From: Legionellaceae bacterium
Lineage (GTDB): Bacteria; Pseudomonadota; Gammaproteobacteria; Legionellales; Legionellaceae
Length of the DNA: 64,000 nt
NCBI GenBank assembly: GCA_029213075.1
Contig: JARGPO010000030.1
Location: forward strand, 1-64,000
Direction: 5' to 3'
Part shown: one piece after another, positions 8,788 through 17,932 of the stretch
Position numbering within the stretch: position 1 is the stretch's first letter
Layout of the letters: the number at the start of each line of letters is the position of its first letter
The notes under the pieces: model-generated
Database searches by the model: none
Told to the model about the DNA's origin: nothing
What the model saw: the letters and a program-made list of their open reading frames with translations, nothing else
Position numbers and translations under genes: made by a program

Positions 8788-9777
8788 ATGAACAAAAAAA
8801 TACGAGTAGCGGTTACCGGGGCAGCCGGTCAAATTGGTTATGCACTAATTTTTCGCATTGCATCAGGACAAATGTTTGGTGAAAATGTTGATGTAGAATT
8901 AAATTTATTAGAGTTAGAGCCAGCACTTCCAGCCCTAAATGGCGTCGCAATGGAACTTGATGACTGCGCATTTCCACTATTGAAAAATATTGTATGTACA
9001 TCTAAATTAGATGAAGCAATGAGCGGCGTAAACTGGGCTCTTTTAGTTGGCTCTGTTCCACGCAAACAAGGTATGGAGCGCTCTGACCTACTAAAAATTA
9101 ACGGCGGAATTTTTATTGATCAAGGCAGAGCTATCAATGATAATGCAAGTGACGATGTTAGAACATTTGTTGTCGGCAATCCATGTAACACCAATTGTCT
9201 AATCGCAAGACATAATGCTAAAGATATTCCTGACAATCGCTTCTATGCGATGACTATGCTAGATGAGCTTAGAGCAAGAACTCAACTTGCTAAAAAGGCT
9301 GGGGTAGATATTTCCAAGGTTACGGAAATGACTATTTGGGGAAATCATTCTGCGACACAATATCCTGACTTCTACCACGCGAAAATTGATGGTAAATCTG
9401 CATTTGATGTTATTAACGATGAAGCTTGGTTTAAAGACACTTTTGTTTCAACAGTTCAACAACGTGGTGCGGCTGTTATAAAAGCTCGTGGTGCATCTTC
9501 AGCAGCATCTGCAGCTAATGCAATTGTCCAAGGAGTTAATCATCTAGTTACTGATACTAAGCCAGGTGAGTCATTTTCTGTTGCACATACATCAACTGGG
9601 GAATACGGTGTTGATGCTGGGCTTATGTTCTCATACCCAACTAGATGCGAAAACGGCGTTGTAAAAGTAGTTGAGGGTGTTGAATTCAATGGATATAGCC
9701 AAGAAAAATTTGACGCAACTCATGCAGAATTACGCAGTGAAAGAGATATTGTTAAAAGCTTAGGTTTACTAGACTAG
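8788..9777 (+). CDS. mdh: Malate dehydrogenase
   Basis: The protein interconverts malate and oxaloacetate with NAD in the TCA cycle. The N-terminal Rossmann motif is [19 protein letters not shown] (GxxGxxG). [10 protein letters not shown] and [15 protein letters not shown] carry substrate-binding residues, and [14 protein letters not shown] contains the catalytic histidine. At 329 residues it belongs to the cytosolic-type MDH clade found in Legionella and some other proteobacteria rather than the 312-residue Escherichia coli type. AGGAA stands upstream of the ATG. The repeat-rich region lies directly downstream. Confidence 0.95.
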   Translation: MNKKIRVAVTGAAGQIGYALIFRIASGQMFGENVDVELNLLELEPALPALNGVAMELDDCAFPLLKNIVCTSKLDEAMSGVNWALLVGSVPRKQGMERSDLLKINGGIFIDQGRAINDNASDDVRTFVVGNPCNTNCLIARHNAKDIPDNRFYAMTMLDELRARTQLAKKAGVDISKVTEMTIWGNHSATQYPDFYHAKIDGKSAFDVINDEAWFKDTFVSTVQQRGAAVIKARGASSAASAANAIVQGVNHLVTDTKPGESFSVAHTSTGEYGVDAGLMFSYPTRCENGVVKVVEGVEFNGYSQEKFDATHAELRSERDIVKSLGLLD

Positions 9778-9793
9778 TAATGTTATATAAGTC

Positions 9794-9836
9794 AATCTGA
9801 CTAGATACCCCGCATAAAGCGGGGTAAGTAGGGGTG
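9794..9836 (+). repeat. Dispersed hairpin element, copy 1
   Basis: Downstream of mdh, AATCTGACTAG leads into a perfect hairpin at 9806-9826 with 8-bp arms TACCCCGC and GCGGGGTA around a 5-nt loop, then AAGTAGGGGT. The same module recurs at 10367-10412 (decayed), 37216-37262 and, inverted, at 51895-51941. It may also end mdh transcripts, though no T-tract follows. Confidence 0.75.
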
Positions 9837-9903
9837 GGTGTCCTCTAACGACGCTTTGCCGTGAGTTGTTAGCACATCTACCACCCTCGCCTAATTGGTC
9901 TCC

Positions 9904-10351
9904 TACTTGTTAGGACCATCTACTCCCCTGCCTACTTGGCCAGACTTGTTAGGACCATCTACTCCCCTGCCTACTTGGCCAGACTTGTTCGGGCCATCTA
10001 CTCCTCTGCCTACTTGGCCAGACTTGTTTGGGCCATCTACTCATCTGCCTACTTGGCCAGACTTGTTCGGGCCATCTACTCCTCTGCCTACTTGGCCAGA
10101 CTTGTTCGGGCCATCTACTCCTCTGCCTACTTGGCCAGACTTGTTCGGGCCATCTACTCATCTGCCTACTTGGCCAGACTTGTTCGGGCCATCTACTCAT
10201 CTGCCTACTTGGCCAGACTTGTTCGGGCCATCTACTCATCTGCCTACTTGGCCAGACTTGTTCGGGCCATCTACTCCTATGCCTACTTGGCCAGACTTGT
10301 TCGGGCCATCTACTCCTATGCCTACTTGGCCAGACTTGTTCGGGCCATCTA
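9904..10351 (+). repeat. Tandem array of 11 complete 39-bp units plus partial flanks
   Basis: The unit begins CCTACTTGGCCAGACTTG and ends ATCTACTCCTCTG. Eleven TTGGCCAGACTTGTT cores are spaced exactly 39 bp apart. The first partial units have TTAGGACC where the others have TTCGGGCC, and variation is concentrated at one codon-sized position (CCT/CAT/CCC) and at CTG/ATG near the unit end. Each unit carries a small dyad (TGGCC and GGCCA). Because 39 is a multiple of three and the unit lacks stops, several frames stay open, but no start or ribosome-binding site supports coding. There are no unique spacers, so it is not a CRISPR. The 676-bp stretch 9778-10453 holds only this array and its flanking modules. 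Confidence 0.9.
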
Positions 10352-10366
10352 GTGAGTTTAAAAATA

Positions 10367-10412
10367 AATCTGACTTGGTACTCCGCGTAAAAAAGGACAA
10401 ATAAAGATAAGG
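10367..10412 (+). repeat. Dispersed hairpin element, decayed copy 2
   Basis: Right after the last array unit, GAGTTTAAAAATAAATCTG leads to a degraded form of the hairpin module (GTACTCCGCG, then AAAAAGGAC, then AAGATAAGGG). It aligns position by position with the module at 9794-9836 and, including the AATTTAARAATAAATCTG lead, with 37201-37262. The hairpin arms no longer pair well. Confidence 0.6.
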
Positions 10413-10453
10413 GTATCTACTACAGACTTTTTTTAGTGAATTGTCTACACATA

Positions 10454-11320
10454 CTAGTTCTTTTTAAAAACCACCATGGCCCACTCATCATCAAACTCAA
10501 TTGCAACCATACTAAATTCTGATTTATATTCTTCTATAAGCTCATCCGTCTGATTTGCTAGAATCCCAGACGCAACAAGAGTTCCGTTATCCTTTAAAAG
10601 ATTAACAAAATCAAGTTTCAGCTTGATAAGAGTTTTCAGCAAAATATTAGCAAGTAGTATATCCGCTTTATCAGAAAGGCCATCAGGATCAGATATAGAT
10701 AACTGATTGTCAGGAATATTATTAACGTTAGCATTATTACGGGTCGCAATTAATGCCTGCTCATCAATATCAACAGCAAATACGTGCTCAGCTCCTAACT
10801 TTAAAGCTGCAAGACCCAAAATCCCTGACCCACAACCATAATCAATCAATCGAGAATGACTTAAATCGACTTTTTGCAACCAAGTTAAACAAAGAGAGGT
10901 TGTAGAATGAGAACCTGTTCCAAAAGCAAGACCTGGATCTAAAGTAAGGTTAATACCTTCATCATTTGTAGGTTTAATCCATGAAGGAGAAACAAACAAG
11001 TTATCTCCAAATTTTTGCGCTTTAAAGTCAACCAAACAAGCTTCCAGCCAATTTTTATCAGCTAGCTCTTGGATTTTGTAGATAAGCTCTGGATAGTCTG
11101 TTTTAAGAGCTTGTTTAACTTGCTCAAGCTCAGAGTCAGAACCATATAATGCGTTAATAACAACATGAGGCCAGAGTGGCATAGTACCTAACTCTGGCTC
11201 TAAAATTGGATCATCAAACTTATCAACCATTGTCACTGAAACAGCGCCTAAATTTTCTAGTAAATCAGAAATTAACTCGGCATTGTCTTGTGAACAATTT
11301 TCTATTTCGAGCTCAAGCAT
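10454..11320 (-). CDS. prmA: Ribosomal protein uL11 methyltransferase PrmA
   Basis: PrmA trimethylates ribosomal protein L11. The N-terminal part is the substrate-recognition domain (about residues 1-90). The methyltransferase domain shows DPGLAFGTGSHSTTSLCL, the SAM-binding loop LIDYGCGSGILGLAALKLGA and LLANILLKTLIKL, all characteristic of PrmA. The length of 288 residues is typical. Its start overlaps the accC stop (TAATG), so it is translationally coupled to accC. The accB-accC-prmA order is widely conserved in gammaproteobacteria. Confidence 0.95.
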   Translation of the reverse strand: MLELEIENCSQDNAELISDLLENLGAVSVTMVDKFDDPILEPELGTMPLWPHVVINALYGSDSELEQVKQALKTDYPELIYKIQELADKNWLEACLVDFKAQKFGDNLFVSPSWIKPTNDEGINLTLDPGLAFGTGSHSTTSLCLTWLQKVDLSHSRLIDYGCGSGILGLAALKLGAEHVFAVDIDEQALIATRNNANVNNIPDNQLSISDPDGLSDKADILLANILLKTLIKLKLDFVNLLKDNGTLVASGILANQTDELIEEYKSEFSMVAIEFDDEWAMVVFKKN

Positions 11321-12663
11321 TAATCTTCCTTGAGCATCTTCTCTAGATAGTGGATATTAGTGCCACCCTCTTTGAAGCCATGATCATTAATGATTCTTTT
11401 TTGCAAATCAATATTAGTTTTAATGCCATCAATTACAATCTCATCTAGGGCATTTCTCATCCGATTAATAGCTGTTTCTCTATCTTCACCATAACTAATT
11501 AATTTACCAATCATTGAATCATAATTAGGTGGCACAGTATAACTTGCATAAATATGAGAATCGAAACGAATACCAGGACCGCCAGGTTGATGTAGCATAT
11601 TAATTTTTCCTGGGGATGGCATAAAAGTTTTAGCATCTTCTGCATTTATCCGGCACTCAATAGCATGTCCATTTAACTTAATATCTTTTTGCTTAAGTGT
11701 GAATGGTAAGTCACTCGCAATTTTGATTTGTTCTTTAATCAAATCTATGCCAGAAATTAACTCGGTAACAGGATGTTCAACTTGAATTCTAGTGTTCATT
11801 TCAATAAAGTAGAAACAACCATCTTGGTATAGAAACTCAAATGTACCAGCTCCTCGATATTCGATCTTGCAACAAGCATTCACAACAATATCGCCAATTT
11901 CCTTCCGAAGCTTCTCACTAATACCTGGAGCAGGAGCTTCTTCAAGAACTTTTTGATGGCGGCGTTGCATAGAACAATCTCGCTCACCCAAGTGCACAGC
12001 ATTTCCACGGCCATCACCTAACACTTGAAACTCAACGTGACGAGGATTTTCAAGAAACTTTTCCATATACACAACTGAGTTATTAAAAGCAGCTTTCGCT
12101 TCGCTTCTAGTTAATGCAATTGCATTTAGTAAGTTATCTTCACCATGGACAACGCGCATACCACGTCCACCACCACCACCAGCAGCCTTGATAATTACTG
12201 GATAACCAATTTTTTTACCCAAAGCAAGATTACGCTTATCGTCGTCACCAAGTGGGCCATCTGAACCAGGAACACAAGGGACACCTGCTTTTTTCATAGC
12301 TGCAATTGCTGATACTTTATCACCCATGATCCGAATAGTTTCGGCTTTAGGTCCAATAAATCTAAATCCACTTTGCTCAACAATATCAGCAAAGTCTGCA
12401 TTTTCTGAAAGAAAACCATAGCCAGGATGAATAGCAACAGCATCAGTAATTTCTGCAGCAGAAATTATAGCTGGAATATTCAAATAACTTTTTTGAGATG
12501 GTCCAGGACCAATACAAACTGTTTCATCAGCAAGACGGACATGCAGAAGATCTTTGTCTACTTCAGAGTGCACAGCGACAGTTTTCACGCCTAACTCTTT
12601 ACATGCTCGTAATATGCGTAAAGCAATTTCACCACGGTTGGCAATAACAATTTTACTTAACAT
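11320..12663 (-). CDS. accC: Acetyl-CoA carboxylase, biotin carboxylase subunit AccC
   Basis: AccC carboxylates the biotin of AccB using ATP and bicarbonate, the first step of fatty-acid synthesis. The order is an N-terminal biotin-carboxylase domain ([20 protein letters not shown]), an ATP-grasp domain with the glycine-rich [11 protein letters not shown], then [32 protein letters not shown] and a C-terminal domain. All known active-site segments are intact, and 447 residues is standard. The gene follows accB by 12 bp and is coupled to prmA. Confidence 0.97.
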   Translation of the reverse strand: MLSKIVIANRGEIALRILRACKELGVKTVAVHSEVDKDLLHVRLADETVCIGPGPSQKSYLNIPAIISAAEITDAVAIHPGYGFLSENADFADIVEQSGFRFIGPKAETIRIMGDKVSAIAAMKKAGVPCVPGSDGPLGDDDKRNLALGKKIGYPVIIKAAGGGGGRGMRVVHGEDNLLNAIALTRSEAKAAFNNSVVYMEKFLENPRHVEFQVLGDGRGNAVHLGERDCSMQRRHQKVLEEAPAPGISEKLRKEIGDIVVNACCKIEYRGAGTFEFLYQDGCFYFIEMNTRIQVEHPVTELISGIDLIKEQIKIASDLPFTLKQKDIKLNGHAIECRINAEDAKTFMPSPGKINMLHQPGGPGIRFDSHIYASYTVPPNYDSMIGKLISYGEDRETAINRMRNALDEIVIDGIKTNIDLQKRIINDHGFKEGGTNIHYLEKMLKED

Positions 12664-12675
12664 CTAAATTACCCT

Positions 12676-13143
12676 TTATTCAATAATAAAAAGAGGTTGG
12701 TCATATTCAACCGGCGCGCCATTTTCGACTAAAATATCAACAATAACTCCAGCCCTGTCAGACTCAATTTCATTAAACATTTTCATCGCCTCAATAATAC
12801 ATAAAGTATCACCAACCTTAACAGACTGCCCAACAGCTGCAAAAGCAGGCGAATCTGGTGAAGGAGACGTGTATAGAGTACCAACCATTGGTGAACAAAC
12901 TTTATGACCTGTTACTTTTACAGGCTCAACTTCCTTATGTGCCGCTGCTTGAGGTGCTGGAGCAGGCGCATGATGATGTGGCGCAATTGGGGGCGGCATT
13001 TGTACATATGCAGGGGTAGGAGTTTGATCTTGCTGAAGATTACGACCAAGTTTTAAAGATTCTTCACCTTCTTTAATTTCAATATCAGTGAAGCCAACTT
13101 CCACTAGCCACTCAATTAATGGTTTGATTTTTCGAATATTCAT
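12676..13143 (-). CDS. accB: Biotin carboxyl carrier protein AccB
   Basis: The carrier subunit of acetyl-CoA carboxylase. The N-terminal helix is followed by a Pro/Ala/His-rich linker (about residues 40-70, with [11 protein letters not shown]). The biotinyl domain carries the acceptor lysine in [15 protein letters not shown], at about K121. The length of 155 residues matches the family. Its ATG shares a base with the aroQ stop (TAATG), placing both in one transcription unit with accC and prmA. Confidence 0.97.
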   Translation of the reverse strand: MNIRKIKPLIEWLVEVGFTDIEIKEGEESLKLGRNLQQDQTPTPAYVQMPPPIAPHHHAPAPAPQAAAHKEVEPVKVTGHKVCSPMVGTLYTSPSPDSPAFAAVGQSVKVGDTLCIIEAMKMFNEIESDRAGVIVDILVENGAPVEYDQPLFIIE

Positions 13144-13592
13144 TAGTTGCTCTCTCTTTTCGATAAAGTTGTTATAGCTTGTAATGCAAATAAATAACCA
13201 TCCGTGCCTAGGCCTGTAATAACTCCTTGAGATATATCAGAGAAATAAGACTGACTACGAAATGATTCACGGGTATGTATATTACTAATGTGTACTTCAA
13301 TGAATGGTATATTAACAGCTAAAAGCGCATCTCGCATGGCAATGCTTGTATGTGTATACGCTGCTGGATTAATTATCATATAATCTATGTCGCCCGCAAG
13401 AGATTTATGTATTGAATCAATAAGTTCTGCCTCACTATTGCTTTGCATAGCTGTAAGCATAAATCCTGCCAAACTAGCCTGTCTTTTAAGTTCATCATTA
13501 ATATTAGACAAAGTCTTCTGACCATACAGCATTGGCTCGCGCATGCCAAGTAAATTTAGGTTAGGACCATGTAAAACTTGTATTTTTTTCAT
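13143..13592 (-). CDS. aroQ: Type II 3-dehydroquinate dehydratase AroQ
   Basis: AroQ dehydrates 3-dehydroquinate to 3-dehydroshikimate in the shikimate pathway. Typical motifs are [15 protein letters not shown] near the N-terminus, the substrate loop [18 protein letters not shown] and [14 protein letters not shown] with the catalytic histidine. The length of 149 residues is normal for the dodecameric type II enzymes. aroQ upstream of accB is a conserved arrangement. Transcription probably starts in the 242-bp spacer shared with the divergent M4 protease gene. Confidence 0.96.
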   Translation of the reverse strand: MKKIQVLHGPNLNLLGMREPMLYGQKTLSNINDELKRQASLAGFMLTAMQSNSEAELIDSIHKSLAGDIDYMIINPAAYTHTSIAMRDALLAVNIPFIEVHISNIHTRESFRSQSYFSDISQGVITGLGTDGYLFALQAITTLSKRESN

Positions 13593-13834
13593 TTATAAAA
13601 ATAAGTAGTACAATAATTTGGCGATTCTGCCTGAATTTCAAGAAAATGTCCATAGTTACGTGCAATTGACATCTCAAGTGCACAAAGATGTAGCTTATAG
13701 ACCCCAACACAACCTACAAGTTAATTGTAACAAAGAACTTGCTTTTATATTTTAAATTTGTTTAACTGGCGACGCACAGTACGACTTATGGAAAAGTACC
13801 TGGCGCAAAATCCAACCACAAGGAGGTTCCATCA

Positions 13835-15433
13835 ATGGTTTTTTACGTTTCAAACCCACTCGCAGTACGATTATTATACACAACTTTAATCTTTATCGCC
13901 ACCCTATCTGCAAATGCCACACAACCTATACCACTTAAACATATGTCATTTAGTAATTTACAGAAAAAAGTCGACATAATCTATAAAGAACAAGCCCAAG
14001 CTAGAAAAACATCTCAAAATTCTCTACGATACATTAAAAAAAGAACAGATAATAAACAAGTACATCATATTCGCCTGCAACAAGAATACTTAGGTTTTCC
14101 AGTTTTTGGAGGTCACGCCATACTTCATAAAAAATCATCCAAAGTTATTGCAATGAATGGGGTAATATACGAATCTTTAGCTGAGGATCTTGGTGACTAT
14201 CCTCCATTTTCTACAAAACATGAGCGTGATACACTTGCAAAATTCACCTCAAAGTTTTCTGAGCAAGATATACAACAAAAAGAAATAAATCAGATTATAT
14301 ATATTGACGAACAAAACCACGCGCTTTGGGCATATAAAATAAGCGTGTTAATCGATAATAATAATTCAATCCCATCCAAGCCAACCGTAATCTTAGACGC
14401 CAATACCGGTGTGGAATTAGAATCTTTTGACGACATAAAGACATCTAGAGAGTTAATTAAGGGCATAGGGTTTGGAGGAAATCAAAAAATTGGTCGTTAT
14501 CAATTCGGCAATAAGATTGCTAAACTTGATTTGTCTCGAGATGAATATACAGGCATCTGCTATATGGAAAATAGCGACGTACGAGTAGTTGATATGAATT
14601 TTCAATACAGGGGTCCGAACACCCCCATGGCATTTACCTGCCCATACTCCCCAATCGACAATGCCTATTGGACAGGTTATAACGAAGATGGTTATGACCT
14701 AACAAACGGCGCTTACTCTCCTAGTAATGATGCTTTATATATTGGTGGCCTAATAAAAAAAATGTATCGCAAAGAGTATGGAGTTGAAGCACTAGAAGAT
14801 AGGCGAGCACCGCGTCAACTAATAATGCGCGTTCATTATGGTAGAGGTTATGCAAATGCGTTCTGGGATGGCTGGCAAATGTCCTTTGGCGATGGAGATA
14901 TGATGCTACACCCATTAGTTTCACTAAGCATCGGCGCTCATGAGGTAAGCCACGGCTTTACAGAACACAACTCAAATCTAGCCTATTATGGTCATTCAGG
15001 AGGAATGAATGAGTCCTTCTCTGATATGGCCGCTCAAGCAGCAGAATACTACGTTAATAAAAAAAACACCTGGAGTATCGGCTCTGAAATTCTAAAAGGA
15101 TCAAAGCAAACACAAGCCATACGCTTCATGGATAGACCAAGTCGTGATGGTCGCTCAATCGACTACGCCACCCATTACCGAAAAGGTATGGACGTTCATT
15201 ATTCAAGCGGTGTTTATAATAGATTATTTTATTTGCTTGCTAACTTACCAATGTGGAATACTCAGAAGGCATTTGAGGTCATGCTTAAAGCAAATATGGA
15301 TTATTGGACACCTAAATCCACATTTGAAGAAGGGGCATGTGGGGTCATCTATGCGACAGAAGATCTTGAGTTCTCTGTTAGTGATGTTAAAAAAGTACTA
15401 GAAGAGGTTATGATTGATTATGATTTGTGTTAG
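13835..15433 (+). CDS. Secreted M4 (thermolysin-type) zinc metalloprotease, ProA-like
   Basis: A signal peptide (VRLLYTTLIFIATLSANA, cleavage likely after ANA near residue 28) precedes an FTP/PepSY-type propeptide (about 35-200) and the catalytic domain. HEVSH at 369-373 with the downstream MNESFSD glutamate (E393) gives the zinc site, and DVHYSSGVYN has the C-terminal catalytic histidine of peptidase family M4. Size and order resemble Legionella ProA/Msp (about 543 aa), a type II-secreted protease; secretion by that route is inference. AAGGAGG lies 8 nt before the ATG. It is divergent from aroQ. Confidence 0.92.
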   Translation: MVFYVSNPLAVRLLYTTLIFIATLSANATQPIPLKHMSFSNLQKKVDIIYKEQAQARKTSQNSLRYIKKRTDNKQVHHIRLQQEYLGFPVFGGHAILHKKSSKVIAMNGVIYESLAEDLGDYPPFSTKHERDTLAKFTSKFSEQDIQQKEINQIIYIDEQNHALWAYKISVLIDNNNSIPSKPTVILDANTGVELESFDDIKTSRELIKGIGFGGNQKIGRYQFGNKIAKLDLSRDEYTGICYMENSDVRVVDMNFQYRGPNTPMAFTCPYSPIDNAYWTGYNEDGYDLTNGAYSPSNDALYIGGLIKKMYRKEYGVEALEDRRAPRQLIMRVHYGRGYANAFWDGWQMSFGDGDMMLHPLVSLSIGAHEVSHGFTEHNSNLAYYGHSGGMNESFSDMAAQAAEYYVNKKNTWSIGSEILKGSKQTQAIRFMDRPSRDGRSIDYATHYRKGMDVHYSSGVYNRLFYLLANLPMWNTQKAFEVMLKANMDYWTPKSTFEEGACGVIYATEDLEFSVSDVKKVLEEVMIDYDLC

Positions 15434-15520
15434 TTTAGGTTGAATGGTTTAATTGACAATAAATGGAGGCCATGCTAACATGTTGGTCTTATTTTGCACA
15501 AACTGGACGTGGGTGTTAAT

Positions 15521-16714
15521 ATGATAAATTCGAAACTTATAGGCGGCATACTACTGATTGTTGGAACATCCATTGGTGGTGGAATGTTAGCCCTACCCGT
15601 GTCCATGGCTGCTGTTGGCGTAACTAACTCAATTATATTTCTATTTTTATGTTGGTTAATAATGACCTCTGGAGCATTACTAGTTTTAGAGGTTAACCTT
15701 TCCTTCCCTCCAGGCAGCAACATTATAACCATGGCCAAGTCAACCCTTGGTTTACCAGGTCAAATGATAGCATGGACAACTTCCTTAGTTTTGCTATATA
15801 CCTTGTTATCAGCCTATATTTCCGGTGGAAGTGACATTTTAAATAGCTTACTCCAGCAAATACATATTAACCTTCCCTCTTGGGCAACTTCAATCTTATT
15901 TACAGGTATATTTGGTGCTGTTATCTATAACGGCATAAATACCGTTGACTACGTAAATAGAGGGCTGATGTTTGGAAAGCTTGGGATATATCTGCTCTTA
16001 GTTCTAATTATTAGCCCGCACATAGAAGCTCGTAACTTAGACAAAGGATCACTACCTGCAATTACAGGCAGTCTAATGATTCTAATTACCTCTTTTGGCT
16101 TTGCATCAATCGTACCAACACTACGTGAGTATTTTGCGGATGATATTCAAATGTTACGCCGGGTTATTATCTATGGCTCTCTTATTCCCCTAATTTGCTA
16201 CATTGTTTGGTTAGTCGTTATCATGGGAACAGTAGAAAGAGAGGGGGCAAATGGTTTGTTATCATTAATGACTAGCGAACACGCCGCAAGTGGGCTTACC
16301 ACGGCTTTAGGTAACTCCGTTAAAAATGGCTGGATTCATGGTTTTTTTGAGTTTTTTGCATCCATTTGCATAGTGACTGCATTTTTAGGTGTCTCGCTCG
16401 GCTTATTTGACTTTATAGCGGATGGTTTTAAGTTAAAAAAGAAAGGACATCAAGGAATAAAGGTCTTAGCTCTAACTTTTCTACCACCACTAACAATTGT
16501 TTTAGTAAATCCAGGAATTTACCTTCATGCACTAAGTTATGCTGGTGTTTGCTGCGTCCTGTTTTTATTACTACTACCAATCATGATGGCATGGCGCGGT
16601 AGAAAAATTATTTGTATGAAAGATCATATAGCCGTAGTTCCAGGTGGGCAGATAGGCTTAATTGTCATGGGATGCGCTGGATTGGCATTGTTAAGTATTG
16701 CTGTAATATCTTAA
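15521..16714 (+). CDS. Aromatic amino acid transporter (TyrP/Mtr-like)
   Basis: This inner-membrane protein of about 11 hydrophobic segments belongs to the aromatic amino-acid permease (HAAAP) family. The beginning KLIGGILLIVGTSIGGGMLA is the conserved TM1 substrate site, as in TyrP, and ITSFGFASIVPTLREYF matches the TM5-6 region. I chose the ATG at 15521 (397 aa) over a TTG at 15494 because the family starts a few residues before TM1. Tyrosine is the likeliest substrate but cannot be told from tryptophan by reading alone. It may share a transcript with the protease 87 bp upstream. Confidence 0.85.
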   Translation: MINSKLIGGILLIVGTSIGGGMLALPVSMAAVGVTNSIIFLFLCWLIMTSGALLVLEVNLSFPPGSNIITMAKSTLGLPGQMIAWTTSLVLLYTLLSAYISGGSDILNSLLQQIHINLPSWATSILFTGIFGAVIYNGINTVDYVNRGLMFGKLGIYLLLVLIISPHIEARNLDKGSLPAITGSLMILITSFGFASIVPTLREYFADDIQMLRRVIIYGSLIPLICYIVWLVVIMGTVEREGANGLLSLMTSEHAASGLTTALGNSVKNGWIHGFFEFFASICIVTAFLGVSLGLFDFIADGFKLKKKGHQGIKVLALTFLPPLTIVLVNPGIYLHALSYAGVCCVLFLLLLPIMMAWRGRKIICMKDHIAVVPGGQIGLIVMGCAGLALLSIAVIS

Positions 16715-16735
16715 CAGAATATAGGGCACATAAAA

Positions 16736-17707
16736 TTGGAAAATCTTCTAGATTATAAGCTCCTAAACTCTTTGCATACTGACTTTCACAACAAAGTTAA
16801 AAGCAACCTACTACTTATGTTTAATCTAGATGAGAGGTTTAAAATTTTATTGGCAGAAATTGATTTTAATAAATATGCTTTTTCAACAGACTTTTTCTGT
16901 TCCTATTTTCAATCTTTATTAAATAGACAATACCAACTTAAAAACTTAAATAAATCCGTATTTATTCAGATAAAGCCAGATATCATTATTCAACCGATAA
17001 GCCCTAACACAAGCCTTGCCGATAATTATCTTATAAATAGCCCATATATGAATAATAATTATGGGGTGTATTCAGAACCAAGCTTAGAAGAGTTTGACAT
17101 AACATCATCAAAGTTAAAAAAAGCTATTAAGATATTATTGAAAACAGATGAGTCGGTCGTTATTTCAAAACTTTTAAACTCTATTGCCATCTATAGCGGT
17201 AATGGAGATATAGCAACCTCGGCGAGTAACATATATGCCCAAGGACGAGTGTACTTAAGACATGTTCAAAGTGAATATCCACTATTATATTATCTAGATA
17301 TAATTGTTCATGAGTCATCACATCAATACTTTAATATGATTGAAAACTTGCACCCAATCATATCCGATTACAACGAAACCTTGCTATCTGTGTTTAAGAA
17401 TCAAAAACGCCCTATTTATATAGTATTTCATGCCGCTTTTGTTCTCTATAGATTAATATCCGTCTACGCATCATATAAAGAAATATTTATAAAAGAAGAA
17501 CTTCCCTATGATGGGGAAAACTACCAAGATTTCCATTACTCAAGAATTCTAGAGATACCATGTAATTATCGTGTTCGAATGAATGTGTATTTAATGAAGT
17601 TTCAAACTAATATCGACCAGTTACTAGCGAGCAAAGCTATTACTGATGAAGGGCGAGCATTACTAATGGCAATGCAAAATAACATTCAATTAATTCAAAA
17701 TTACTAA
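16736..17707 (+). CDS. HExxH-motif protein, possible aKG-HExxH-type peptide hydroxylase relative
   Basis: The only clear motif in this 323-residue protein is DIIVHESSHQYFN, with HESSH at residues 192-196. It is followed about 30 residues later by KNQKRPIYIVFHAAFVLYRL. That layout (HExxH, a helix, then D/N-x-R-P and a helix starting near a His) recalls the HExxH putative peptide-modification family, some members of which are 2-oxoglutarate-dependent peptide beta-hydroxylases. An ordinary zinc peptidase is the alternative. No signal peptide is seen. The start codon is TTG, with AGGG about 8 nt upstream; no better ATG exists nearby. Function is not established. Confidence 0.5.
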   Translation: MENLLDYKLLNSLHTDFHNKVKSNLLLMFNLDERFKILLAEIDFNKYAFSTDFFCSYFQSLLNRQYQLKNLNKSVFIQIKPDIIIQPISPNTSLADNYLINSPYMNNNYGVYSEPSLEEFDITSSKLKKAIKILLKTDESVVISKLLNSIAIYSGNGDIATSASNIYAQGRVYLRHVQSEYPLLYYLDIIVHESSHQYFNMIENLHPIISDYNETLLSVFKNQKRPIYIVFHAAFVLYRLISVYASYKEIFIKEELPYDGENYQDFHYSRILEIPCNYRVRMNVYLMKFQTNIDQLLASKAITDEGRALLMAMQNNIQLIQNY

Positions 17708-17932
17708 AGATATATAAGACCCCCAGGGCAAGATCATAAAAGTTAGACGCTATACCCACAATAAATTTCCATCCAGGTCAATACAAAAGCATAACAAAGA
17801 ATAAACTTGCACAACATTTTTTCATAAATCTCAAACCATGCAAAAAAAGATCGAAAGAGAATATCTTGCGCATCAAGAGGCGCCCATGATAAAATAAAAA
17901 TCAATCTGATCTTTTTATATCGCGAGTGCAAA

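Noticed and set aside
9904..10351. CRISPR array
   Set aside because: Units abut directly with no unique spacers, and there are no cas genes nearby.
9895..10404. Long open frames through the 39-bp array on both strands (for example a Pro-Thr-Trp-Pro-Asp repeat protein)
   Set aside because: The unit length is a multiple of three and contains no stops in several frames, so open frames follow automatically. There is no ATG with a ribosome-binding site, and single copies elsewhere are plainly non-coding.
17743..17931. Minus-strand frame of 62 codons in the gap before the YopJ-like gene
   Set aside because: It occupies the likely promoter region, lacks a ribosome-binding site, and its composition looks like translated AT-rich spacer.
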